NCBI RefSeq assembly: GCF_012641265.1
Contig: NZ_JABAHZ010000001.1
Coordinates: 186,001 to 250,000, forward strand
DNA from: Chitinophaga eiseniae
Lineage (GTDB): Bacteria > Bacteroidota > Bacteroidia > Chitinophagales > Chitinophagaceae
Direction: 5' to 3'
DNA: 64,000 nt
The notes under the pieces are model-generated. The model searched no databases. It saw only the letters and a program-made list of their open reading frames with translations, and was not told the origin of the DNA. Of the stretch, positions 19,411-27,216 are shown piece by piece. A program made the translations under genes and the position numbers. The first letter of the stretch is position 1. Every line of letters begins with the position of its first letter.

Positions 19411-20511
19411 ATGAAGTATCTCAGCCACCTTGTTATTATTTTGCTGGCCGCAGCCATCAGTATGTCCTGCGTAGCTTATCGCGCTCATCATCCTGCTTCG
19501 CCGGAAGCGCCGGGTCTAAAAGACTATTACAGGGATTATTTTCCTATAGGCGTAGCCGTTTCAGGGTATGCGCTGCATACAGATGAAGCGGGGCTGGTGA
19601 CCCGGCAATTTAACAGCATTACCCCGGAAAATGCCATGAAAATGAGCGTGATCCATCCTGGTGAACAGCAATATAACTGGAGGGATGCTGATTCCATAGC
19701 GGCTTTTGCCCGCCGGAATGGGATGAAGCTCAGGGGACATACCCTGGTTTGGCATAATCAGGCTCCCAAATGGATCTTTAAAGATGCCAATGGGCAGCAG
19801 GTATCCAAAGATGTATTATTACAACGTTTGAAAGAGCATATTATGACGGTGGTAAAGAGATATAAAGGAATCGTATATGCCTGGGATGTAGCCAACGAAG
19901 TGATCAGCGACCGTAAGGATGAGTTCTACCGGAATTCTTTGTGGTACCAGATCTGCGGTGAAGAATACATAGAGAAAGCATTTCAGTGGGCACATGAAGC
20001 CGACCCTGATGCCTTATTGTTTTACAATGATTACAATGAGATTAATACGGTGAAGCGGGAAAAAATGATCCGTATGCTCAATAACCTGGTCAGCAAAGGA
20101 GTGCCTGTTCATGGGGTAGGGTTGCAGGCGCACTGGGCAGTAAATGAGCCATCGGCAGAGCAACTGGATAAAACGATGGCAGATTTTGCGAAACTGGGGC
20201 TGAAAATACAAATTACTGAATTTGATGTTTCCGTTTACCGCAAGGAACATGAGATGAGGAGCCGGGAAGCGGGCGACAGTGCCATGGAATTTACCGCGGT
20301 AAAGGAGCAGCAACAGCTCGAACAATTCCGCCGGTGTTTCGAATCTTTCCGCAAGTATCGCGATGTTTTAACAGGTGTAACGTTTTGGAACATCTCCGAT
20401 CGGTATAGCTGGCTTGACAATTTTCCTGTGCGCGGCCGGAAGGACTATCCATTGTTATTTGATAAGGAGCTGCAACCCAAGAAAGCATTTTGGGCGGTTG
20501 TTAAGTTTTAA
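19411..20511 (+). CDS. GH10 endo-1,4-beta-xylanase, compact lipoprotein
   Basis: A 366-residue single-domain GH10 enzyme. The N-terminus has a lipoprotein-type signal (SMSC, Cys 20). The GH10 hallmarks are in place: GHTLVWH (109-115), acid/base Glu163 in WDVANE, NDYNE (206-210), and nucleophile Glu270 in ITEFDVS. No binding module is present, unlike the larger xylanase of the neighbouring operon. It follows the GH43-GH43 gene by 45 bases, so the two are probably co-transcribed and act in sequence: backbone cleavage here, side-chain and end trimming by the double GH43. The stop lies only 15 bases from the end of the convergent AraC gene. A periplasmic-facing lipoprotein acting on imported oligosaccharides is possible. 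Confidence 0.93.
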   Translation: MKYLSHLVIILLAAAISMSCVAYRAHHPASPEAPGLKDYYRDYFPIGVAVSGYALHTDEAGLVTRQFNSITPENAMKMSVIHPGEQQYNWRDADSIAAFARRNGMKLRGHTLVWHNQAPKWIFKDANGQQVSKDVLLQRLKEHIMTVVKRYKGIVYAWDVANEVISDRKDEFYRNSLWYQICGEEYIEKAFQWAHEADPDALLFYNDYNEINTVKREKMIRMLNNLVSKGVPVHGVGLQAHWAVNEPSAEQLDKTMADFAKLGLKIQITEFDVSVYRKEHEMRSREAGDSAMEFTAVKEQQQLEQFRRCFESFRKYRDVLTGVTFWNISDRYSWLDNFPVRGRKDYPLLFDKELQPKKAFWAVVKF

Positions 20512-20526
20512 GGTGCAGACGACGAT

Positions 20527-21408
20527 CTAAAATCCGCCTGTATCCATCTGTTTTTTGTAGTTCCCGGGCGACATTCCTGTTATTTTCTTAAAGATTTTAG
20601 AGAAGTAAAATACATTGTCAAAACCTGTTTGCAGAGCAATTTCAGCAAAGGTCATCTGGGTGGTTAACATTAGATATTGAGCCCGCTCGATTCTTTTTTC
20701 ATGTACATATTTAACAGGCCTTTCGCCAGTGTGTTGATGAAAAAGGCGCGAAAAATAATCGGTATGCAGGTTCACTTTTTTCGCCAGATAGGCTACCGAT
20801 AAATCACGTTGCAGGTTCAGCTGAATATAACTGATTACATTCAGGATCTTAGCCGGTACATGTCCTGCGTCCATATATTTAAAGGTCTCTTGTGTCAGAA
20901 AGCGGGAAACCATCTGGAGGAGAATACCATGCGTTTCCGTGAATGTTGACATGCTTTGACGGTTATTAAGCTCCTGGTACTCTTTGTAGAAAATATTCTT
21001 TTCATATACCCTGGGATTATCAGAACGATTAATGCCTCGCCCTGGATTTATTTCCAATAGCCGCTTGAAGTTCAGGGTATCAATTTCAGTCGCTTTTACC
21101 CTGGCAATGGACCTGTTATTTTCAAACAGGGAAATACCATCCGACGACTCTTCAAAAAACTGGACGAAGTATTGGCTTAGATAATCAGGGCATACCAGGT
21201 TACATAGTGTAAAGCTTGGTATGATATATAGAAAGCCGGGCTCAAGGCGGACCTTAGCCGACGCGTCCCAGATTTCCCCAGCTCCGGCATCAATATAATA
21301 TATCCTGAAATATGGGCTGATCACATTTTTGTAATTCCATTTGGAATCAAGCTTTACATGGTCAACGTTCAATAACGTGAATGTTTGTTTTAGCGTTCTC
21401 TTAATCAT
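20527..21408 (-). CDS. AraC-family transcriptional regulator, probable fucose-operon regulator
   Basis: A 293-residue cytoplasmic regulator: an N-terminal cupin-like sensing domain (about 20-130) and a C-terminal pair of AraC helix-turn-helix motifs (about 190-285; LAKKVNLHTDYFSRLF, then TFAEIALQTGFDNVFYFSK, ending with the P-G-Y type end of AraC domains). It is divergent from the GH29-FucP operon, with a 269-bp gap carrying a perfect 16-bp palindrome, so it most likely responds to L-fucose or a derivative and controls that operon and itself. It converges with the upstream xylanase gene with only 15 bases between stops. The xylan unit next door is a less likely target. Family certain; effector inferred. 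Confidence 0.9.
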   Translation of the reverse strand: MIKRTLKQTFTLLNVDHVKLDSKWNYKNVISPYFRIYYIDAGAGEIWDASAKVRLEPGFLYIIPSFTLCNLVCPDYLSQYFVQFFEESSDGISLFENNRSIARVKATEIDTLNFKRLLEINPGRGINRSDNPRVYEKNIFYKEYQELNNRQSMSTFTETHGILLQMVSRFLTQETFKYMDAGHVPAKILNVISYIQLNLQRDLSVAYLAKKVNLHTDYFSRLFHQHTGERPVKYVHEKRIERAQYLMLTTQMTFAEIALQTGFDNVFYFSKIFKKITGMSPGNYKKQMDTGGF

Positions 21409-21429
21409 ATAATATAATTACCGGCTCAA

Positions 21430-21445
21430 ACACCCGATCGGGTGT
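21430..21445. promoter_or_regulatory. Perfect 16-bp palindrome, candidate operator in the araC/GH29 divergent region
   Basis: ACACCCGATCGGGTGT is identical to its reverse complement. It lies 22 bases upstream of the AraC start codon and about 230 bases upstream of the GH29 start. A second inverted repeat, TACGG-TTTTG-CCGTA (21486-21500), lies about 40 bases further on. A perfect 16-mer palindrome rich in G and C is unlikely by chance in this AT-rich gap. The position suits autoregulation of araC; a different dimeric repressor could also use it. Confidence 0.5.
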
Positions 21446-21575
21446 ACTGTTGCCTGCTTTTAGGGTGACCATATTATTCCCATGTTACGGTTTTGCCGTA
21501 GCAATGATAGTCAAATAGTCGGATTTGTATAAAAAAAAGTCTAATTAGGCCAAATATTGGGTAAGTATTTCGGAG

Positions 21576-21583
21576 TAAGTTTG
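21576..21583 (+). promoter_or_regulatory. Candidate Bacteroidota -7 promoter element for the fucose operon
   Basis: TAAGTTTG matches the Bacteroidota -7 consensus TAnnTTTG exactly. A TTG at 21557-21559 could be the -33 element, though the 16-base spacing is shorter than usual (about 19-21). The site would give a 5' leader of roughly 90 bases before the GH29 ATG at 21678. An 8-base match with four fixed T/G positions is weak evidence on its own. Confidence 0.35.
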
Positions 21584-21677
21584 ATTTGTTAATTACAAGT
21601 TGCTGTTATAAGCCGGGAATTGCCAGTAAAAACAGGTGATTCCCGTCATATAGCTGTTGGTGATAAAATTAAATTCC

Positions 21678-23324
21678 ATGAAAAGAAGAACGCTGATAAA
21701 AGGTCTGGCCACAGGCCTATCCTCTCTGTATCTATCAGATCTTTATGCACACAGTTTGTTAAATACTCGGTCTGTTCCACGTATGGCGCCAGGTCCATTT
21801 CAATCTACCTGGGATTCTCTCGGACAATACCAGGTACCAGACTGGTTTCGTGATGCAAAGTTTGGCATCTGGGCGCATTGGGGACCGCAGTGCCAGCCGG
21901 AACATGGCGATTGGTACGCCCGCGGTATGTACGAGGAGGGAAGTGATCATTATAAATATCATCTTCAAAAATATGGTCATCCTTCAAAGTTTGGCTTTAA
22001 GGATGTAATAAACGACTGGAAGGCGGAGAACTGGCATCCGGAAGAGTTGGTCGCCTTATATAAAAAGGCCGGCGCCAAATATTTTATGGCGATGGCCAAT
22101 CACCATGATAATCTTGACTTGTACGATAGCCAATACCACCGATGGAATACTACGAAGCTGGGACCAAAGAAAGATCTCATCGGAGGTTGGGCAAAAGCGG
22201 CCAGGGAGCAAGGGCTACCCTTCGGAGTTAGCATCCACGCTTCCCATGCCTGGACCTGGTACGAGGTAGCACAGCGTGCCGACAAAAGGGGACCCTATGC
22301 AGGAGTACCGTATGATGGCAAACTGACTAAAGCCGACGGTCACAATAAATGGTGGAAAGGGTATGATCCCCAGGAACTGTATGCTCAAAATCATGCGTTG
22401 AGTAAGGATAGTCTGAAGGGAGATATGGGCGCTTACTGGGACTGGGGGAATGGTGCAAATGTGCCGGATAAAGCCTACTGCGGCAAGTTTTTAAACCGGA
22501 CCATTGATCTCATTGATAAGTATGGACCCGAGCTCGTTTATTTTGATGATAATGCGCTGCCACTCTGGCCAATAAGCGATGCAGGGTTAAAAATAGCCGC
22601 TCACCTTTATAACACCAGTATCAAAAAACACGGAAAATTACAGGCCGCCCTGTTTGGAAAAAGGCTGAATGAACAGCAACGCAAATGTATGATCTGGGAT
22701 ATTGAGCGTGGACAAAGCAATCAAATAGAACCGCTGCCCTGGCAAACAGATACCTGTATTGGGGGCTGGCATTACGATCGTCGCCTGTTCGACAATAAGG
22801 GCTATAAAAGCGCCAAAACAGTAGTGCACACGCTGGTGGATGTAGTAAGTAAAAATGGTAATCTTTTACTTAATATTCCTGTACGTGGTGATGGTACTAT
22901 CGACAGTGAAGAGCGCGCAGTTGTAGAACAAGTTGCGGCCTGGATGCAGGTCAACAGTGAAGCGATCTACAGTACACGTCCCTGGAAAGTATTTGGAGAG
23001 GGGCCTGCCATGGAATCCGTAGCTGCGCTGAATGCCCAGGGTTTTAACGAAGGAAAGGGCCAACCATTTGTAGCAGAAGACATTCGTTTTACTACTAAGG
23101 GTAAAACCCTGTATGCAGTAATGTTGGGCTGGCCGGCAAATAATGAAATATCAGTGAAAGCCCTGGCTGCAAACGACCAGGCAGGAAAAGTGAGCCAGGT
23201 AAGCCTGTTGGGAAACGACAGGCTCAACTTCCGGCAAACTGCTGAAGGTCTGAAGGTACAGTTGCCGGAAAATCCTCCTTGTAAAGAAGCTTTTGTATTG
23301 AAAATTGAAGGAGCGATCGCCTGA
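21678..23324 (+). CDS. GH29 alpha-L-fucosidase
   Basis: A 548-residue retaining alpha-L-fucosidase that releases terminal L-fucose. The N-terminus carries a twin-arginine-like signal (MKRRTLIKGLATG). The (beta/alpha)8 catalytic domain starts with the family signature WFRDAKFGIWAHWG; the nucleophile is the first Asp of LVYFDD (about residue 290) and the active-site HHD lies at about 142-144. A C-terminal beta-sandwich (about 410-548) completes the family fold. The frame extends to a TTG at 21657, but the ATG at 21678 gives the signal peptide. It heads the fucose operon: fucP follows after 95 bases, then two oxidoreductases and a mutarotase. Fucose removed outside the cytoplasm would be taken in by FucP. 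Linkage preference cannot be read from sequence. Confidence 0.93.
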   Translation: MKRRTLIKGLATGLSSLYLSDLYAHSLLNTRSVPRMAPGPFQSTWDSLGQYQVPDWFRDAKFGIWAHWGPQCQPEHGDWYARGMYEEGSDHYKYHLQKYGHPSKFGFKDVINDWKAENWHPEELVALYKKAGAKYFMAMANHHDNLDLYDSQYHRWNTTKLGPKKDLIGGWAKAAREQGLPFGVSIHASHAWTWYEVAQRADKRGPYAGVPYDGKLTKADGHNKWWKGYDPQELYAQNHALSKDSLKGDMGAYWDWGNGANVPDKAYCGKFLNRTIDLIDKYGPELVYFDDNALPLWPISDAGLKIAAHLYNTSIKKHGKLQAALFGKRLNEQQRKCMIWDIERGQSNQIEPLPWQTDTCIGGWHYDRRLFDNKGYKSAKTVVHTLVDVVSKNGNLLLNIPVRGDGTIDSEERAVVEQVAAWMQVNSEAIYSTRPWKVFGEGPAMESVAALNAQGFNEGKGQPFVAEDIRFTTKGKTLYAVMLGWPANNEISVKALAANDQAGKVSQVSLLGNDRLNFRQTAEGLKVQLPENPPCKEAFVLKIEGAIA

Positions 23325-23419
23325 TTACCGGGACTAGAAGATATATCCGTTATCTGATTCCGGAATAGACCGGTGGCATATATGCCGGGGAATCTATCCG
23401 CGTAAAATTCAAGATTTAT

Positions 23420-24688
23420 ATGGCAAAGAACCATACATTATTCCCGTTTATATTGATTACAAGCCTGTTTTTTTTATGGGGTTTTGCACATAACCTTGAT
23501 CCCATATTAATACCGCATTTGCAGAAATCATTTACGTTGACTACCGTTCAGGCTACCCTGGTTGATTCTGCCGTGTTTGTCGCTTATTTTGTCATGGCTT
23601 TACCCGCGGGGTTTATTATGAAAAAGTATGGCTATAAAGCAGGCATTATCGCCGGGTTGCTGGTTTTTGCATTGGGCTCTTTTTTATTTATTCCTGCAGC
23701 CAATACACAGCAGTACACGTTTTTTCTTATCGCGTTGTTTATTATTGCCTGTGGCCTGACGATTCTGGAAACGGCGGCTAATCCTTACGCATCATCACTT
23801 GGGGATCCGGCGTCCTCTACACAACGGCTCAATCTTGCGCAGTCGTTTAATGGGCTGGCAGCCACGCTTGCCCCCGTGGTCGGCGCACGGGTGATCCTTA
23901 CAAAAGGTTATACCGTTGCACAATTGAGTACAATGACGGAAGAAGGCCGTCACCTCGCGCTTGCTGCGGAAGCAGCCACTGTAAAAATGCCTTATTTTAT
24001 TTTGGGAAGCGTACTGGTATTGATAGCCATCATTTTCGCCTTTACCCGGTTACCGGCTATCCAGGCAAACGAAGGGCATACCGCCAGCAGGCATATTTTT
24101 CATGCCTTTAAGCACCATCACCTGACCTGGAGCGTTGTAGCACAATTTTTTTATGTAGGCGCCCAGGTATGCGTATTTAGCCTGTTTATTCTTTATGCAA
24201 CAAAAGCTGCCGGTATAACAGAAGTAAAGGCTGCTGACTACCTGGGTTTATGCGGACTGGCATTTTTAACAGGAAGATTTGTTGGTACTTATTTAATGCA
24301 ATATTTCAGTTCGGCCAGGTTACTGGCAGTATATGCCGTCATCAATATTTTTCTTTGCATCATGGCGATCTGCGGATCTGGTATGATCACAATTTATACC
24401 GTGATAGGTATTTGCTTTTTTATGTCTATTATGTTTCCCACCATTTTTGCGCTGGGTATTAAGGAACTACGCGGCGACACTGAGTTTGGAAGTAGTTTAA
24501 TCATTATGTCTATTGTTGGGGGAGCAATTTTACCACGGGCATTTGGCTACATCAGTGATGTAACGGGAAATATCCAATATGGTTACGTGGTGCCGTTGAT
24601 CTGTTTCGTAGCGGTGGCCTTTTTTGGATTCAAAGGTCATCGCATAAAGGCGAAACAGGAGAAATTAATTGTTTCAACTATTGTTTAA
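23420..24688 (+). CDS. fucP: L-fucose:proton symporter (FucP, major facilitator superfamily)
   Basis: A 422-residue inner-membrane permease with about twelve hydrophobic segments. The N-terminal FFLWGFAHNLDPILIPHLQK motif, the internal ETAANPY and the RLNLAQSFNG stretch are typical of the FucP sugar-porter group. It would import free L-fucose released by the adjacent GH29 enzyme (and by the GH95 enzyme about 29 kb away). A 12-bp palindrome GGCATATATGCC lies in the 95-base gap before it (23375-23386), so an internal regulatory site is possible. The next gene begins 17 bases after the stop. Related permeases take galactose, glucose or N-acetylglucosamine, but the gene neighbourhood supports fucose. 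Confidence 0.88.
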   Translation: MAKNHTLFPFILITSLFFLWGFAHNLDPILIPHLQKSFTLTTVQATLVDSAVFVAYFVMALPAGFIMKKYGYKAGIIAGLLVFALGSFLFIPAANTQQYTFFLIALFIIACGLTILETAANPYASSLGDPASSTQRLNLAQSFNGLAATLAPVVGARVILTKGYTVAQLSTMTEEGRHLALAAEAATVKMPYFILGSVLVLIAIIFAFTRLPAIQANEGHTASRHIFHAFKHHHLTWSVVAQFFYVGAQVCVFSLFILYATKAAGITEVKAADYLGLCGLAFLTGRFVGTYLMQYFSSARLLAVYAVINIFLCIMAICGSGMITIYTVIGICFFMSIMFPTIFALGIKELRGDTEFGSSLIIMSIVGGAILPRAFGYISDVTGNIQYGYVVPLICFVAVAFFGFKGHRIKAKQEKLIVSTIV

Positions 24689-24705
24689 AATTAGTGGTCT
24701 CTGAT

Positions 24706-25722
24706 ATGAATAAAATCACATTGCCGGAAGTAATTTTTGGTACCAGTGGATTAGGAAATTTATATGTAGCGCTCCCGGATGAGGTGAAAGTATCCATTGT
24801 TAACGAATGCATAAAGTGTTCGCCCGGTCCGGTGGTATTTGATTCTGCTGGTAAATACGGCGCCGGGCTGGCCCTGGAGGCTTTGGGCCGCAGTTTGAAA
24901 CAATTGGAGGTCGCCCCGTCGGATGTGCTGATTAGCAATAAGCTGGGATGGCTGCGTACCGAATTAAAAACAACAGAACCCACTTTTGAACCAGGCGTAT
25001 GGAAGAACCTGGAACATGATGCCGTTCAGAGAATAAGCTACCATGGCATCCTGGAATGCTATGAACAGGGCAATAAATTATTGGGTGATTATCATGCTGC
25101 GCTGGTATCTGTGCATGATCCGGATGAATACCTCGCGGCCTCGAAGAATGAACAGGAACAGCAACAGCGTTACCAGGATATACTGGATGCTTACCGGGCT
25201 TTACACGAATTAAAGGCTGCTGGTAAAGTTAAAGCGATTGGCGTAGGGGCAAAGGATTGGAAGATAATAGCCAAGATAGCCGGAGATGTAAAGCTGGATT
25301 GGGTAATGATTGCAAATAGTATGACGGTTCATAGTCATCCTGCGGCGTTGGTGGATTTTATGTTGAGGTTGGAGCAGGAGGATATTACCGTTATAAACTC
25401 GTCCGTTTTTAATGGCGGCTTCTTAACGGGATCTGCTTATTATAATTATCAGTTAACAGACCCGGTAAAAGATAAAGCATTATACGATTGGCGGGAACAA
25501 TTTTACCAGTTATGTCTCCGCTATAGCATAAAACCAGTAGCTGCGTGCGTAATTTTTGGTATGAATGCACCCGGTGTCAGGAGTATCGCTTTAAATACCA
25601 CACAGGCAGAAAGGGTTAAAGAGAATATTTCATTACCCCAATCAATGATCCCAAAGGGATTTTGGCAGGAAATGGAAAATGAGGGGTTGATTGACCCGGC
25701 GTATGCTTCCAGATATTTGTAA
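24706..25722 (+). CDS. Aldo-keto reductase, probable L-fucose (aldose) 1-dehydrogenase
   Basis: A 338-residue cytoplasmic NAD(P)-dependent oxidoreductase of the aldo-keto reductase fold. The catalytic tetrad can be traced: Asp in VFDSAGKYG, Tyr in the same motif, Lys in ISNKLG and His in VSVHDPDEY. AKR members of this type in fucose clusters act as L-fucose or D-threo-aldose 1-dehydrogenases, oxidising the sugar to its lactone as the first step of the non-phosphorylating pathway. The open frame reaches a GTG at 24694, but the ATG at 24706 begins the conserved MNKITLPEVIFGTSGLGN and was chosen. It lies between fucP and the mutarotase gene, which supports the role. Exact substrate is inferred. 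Confidence 0.82.
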   Translation: MNKITLPEVIFGTSGLGNLYVALPDEVKVSIVNECIKCSPGPVVFDSAGKYGAGLALEALGRSLKQLEVAPSDVLISNKLGWLRTELKTTEPTFEPGVWKNLEHDAVQRISYHGILECYEQGNKLLGDYHAALVSVHDPDEYLAASKNEQEQQQRYQDILDAYRALHELKAAGKVKAIGVGAKDWKIIAKIAGDVKLDWVMIANSMTVHSHPAALVDFMLRLEQEDITVINSSVFNGGFLTGSAYYNYQLTDPVKDKALYDWREQFYQLCLRYSIKPVAACVIFGMNAPGVRSIALNTTQAERVKENISLPQSMIPKGFWQEMENEGLIDPAYASRYL

Positions 25723-25735
25723 ATGTTAAACGACT

Positions 25736-26071
25736 ATGAAAAGATACTGTTTAGCCCTTGATTTGAAGGATGATCCGCAACTGATTGCAGAATATGAATA
25801 TTGGCATAAAGCGGAAAATGGTTGGCCGGAAATAAGAAGGAGCATCCTTGATGCAGGAATTGCAGCAATGGAGATTTATAGAACGGGTAATCGATTAATG
25901 ATGATTATGGAAACTAATGAGCGGTATGATGAAGCGTCGAAAAATGCGTCAGATGCAGCCAATCCTAAAGTGCAGGAGTGGGAGCAATTAATGTGGAAAT
26001 TCCAACAACCGTTACCCTGGGCAAAAGAAGGGGAGAAATGGGTGAAGATGGAACAGATCTTTCAACTTTAA
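25736..26071 (+). CDS. RhaM-family sugar mutarotase, probable L-fucose mutarotase
   Basis: A 111-residue protein of the L-rhamnose mutarotase family (RhaM, formerly DUF718): a small ferredoxin-like fold with an N-terminal YCLALDLKDD strand, EYEYWHK and a C-terminal W-rich strand. Members interconvert alpha and beta anomers of a deoxyhexose so that the next enzyme receives the right anomer. Placed 13 bases after the aldo-keto reductase and 9 before the zinc dehydrogenase, it most likely acts on L-fucose. It is not the FucU/RbsD type mutarotase. Length is usual for the family. Rhamnose is the alternative substrate, but no rhamnose genes are nearby. Confidence 0.85.
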   Translation: MKRYCLALDLKDDPQLIAEYEYWHKAENGWPEIRRSILDAGIAAMEIYRTGNRLMMIMETNERYDEASKNASDAANPKVQEWEQLMWKFQQPLPWAKEGEKWVKMEQIFQL

Positions 26072-26080
26072 AAGAATAGT

Positions 26081-27097
26081 ATGCGAACAATAGTTTGTGG
26101 GGAGCCGGGAAGATTAACACTTCAGGATACCCAAAGGCCGGCGCCAGGAGAAGGGTATGTCCAGATCAGGATCCGCAGGGTTGGCGTTTGTGGTACAGAT
26201 CTGCATGCATTTGAAGGAACGCAACCTTATTTTAATTATCCGCGTGTCTTGGGACATGAGCTTTCGGGTGATTTAGTGGAATCAAATGGTGCAGCGGGGT
26301 TTTCAAACGGAGAGATTGTAACTTTTATCCCCTACTTTAATTGTGGCGTTTGTATTGCCTGCAGGTCAGGAAAGCCCAATTGCTGCGTTAAGATGAATGT
26401 TTGTGGTGTGCATGTTGACGGGGGAATGACGGAATACCTGAACGTACCTGCTTATGCGCTGGTACATGGTGATGGCCTGGGTTATGACGACCTGGCCCTG
26501 GTAGAACCTTTGGCCATCGGTGCGCATAGTATCCGGAGGGCGGATGTAAAACCCGGTGAATTTGTGCTGGTTATTGGCGCCGGCCCCATTGGATTGGGTG
26601 TTATGGAATTTGCCCGCATTGCCGGTGGTAAAGTAATTGTTGTAGATATTAATGCCCAAAGATTAGCATTTTGTAAAGAAAAATTGAAAGTTGATCGTGT
26701 TATTGATGCCTCCCGTGAAAACGTTGTGGAGCAACTGGCTATTATCACCAACGGAGATATGCCGGCTGTAGTGATAGATGCCACCGGTAATTTAAAGGCA
26801 ATAAATAACAGCTTTCAATACATTGCTCATGGCGGCAGGTATATCCTGGTGGGGTTGCAGAAAGAAGATATCAGTTTCAGTCATCCGGAGTTCCATAAGC
26901 GGGAAGCTACCCTGATGAGTAGTCGTAATGCAACACGGGAAGATTTTGATCACGTTATAGCAGCTATGAAAAAAGGTTGGGTACAACCGGCCAATTATAT
27001 CAGCCATCGTATAGCGTTTGAAAAAGTTGCAGCGGAATTTGAAAGTTTGCTTGATCCTTCCAATGGAGTTATTAAAGCAATGATAGAGCTGGATTGA
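26081..27097 (+). CDS. Zinc-dependent alcohol dehydrogenase (MDR family) of the fucose operon
   Basis: A 338-residue medium-chain dehydrogenase. Catalytic zinc ligands are Cys37 (GVCGTD), His59-Glu60 (GHE) and Glu142; structural zinc cysteines are 88, 91, 94 and 101/102. The Rossmann motif GAGPIG lies at 166-171 followed by VVDIN, which favours NAD. It resembles sorbitol/threonine/galactonate-type dehydrogenases. In fucose clusters such enzymes oxidise a catabolic intermediate (for example a fuconate or 2-keto-3-deoxy-fuconate) or fucose itself; the sequence alone does not decide. It is the last gene of the operon, 9 bases after the mutarotase, and is followed by a long hairpin shared with the convergent GH5 gene. 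Confidence 0.85.
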   Translation: MRTIVCGEPGRLTLQDTQRPAPGEGYVQIRIRRVGVCGTDLHAFEGTQPYFNYPRVLGHELSGDLVESNGAAGFSNGEIVTFIPYFNCGVCIACRSGKPNCCVKMNVCGVHVDGGMTEYLNVPAYALVHGDGLGYDDLALVEPLAIGAHSIRRADVKPGEFVLVIGAGPIGLGVMEFARIAGGKVIVVDINAQRLAFCKEKLKVDRVIDASRENVVEQLAIITNGDMPAVVIDATGNLKAINNSFQYIAHGGRYILVGLQKEDISFSHPEFHKREATLMSSRNATREDFDHVIAAMKKGWVQPANYISHRIAFEKVAAEFESLLDPSNGVIKAMIELD

Positions 27098-27140
27098 TAG
27101 CGGGGTTTCTCTGCTAAAGCAACGGCGGCTTCCGGAAAAA

Positions 27141-27178
27141 ATAACGGCAATAATCACTGCAATGATTATTGCCGTTAT
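27141..27178 (-). terminator. Long terminator hairpin between the fucose operon and the GH5 gene
   Basis: ATAACGGCAATAATCA (27141-27156) pairs perfectly over 16 bp with 27163-27178 around the loop CTGCAA. On the minus strand the stem is followed by six T (27136-27141 complement), so it is a good intrinsic terminator for the GH5 gene ending at 27217. On the plus strand no T tract follows, but the hairpin may still define the 3' end of the fucose operon ending at 27097. Confidence 0.8.
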
Positions 27179-27216
27179 GGGGATATAGTCCTATAGGAAA
27201 AGATGTTATAATGCTG

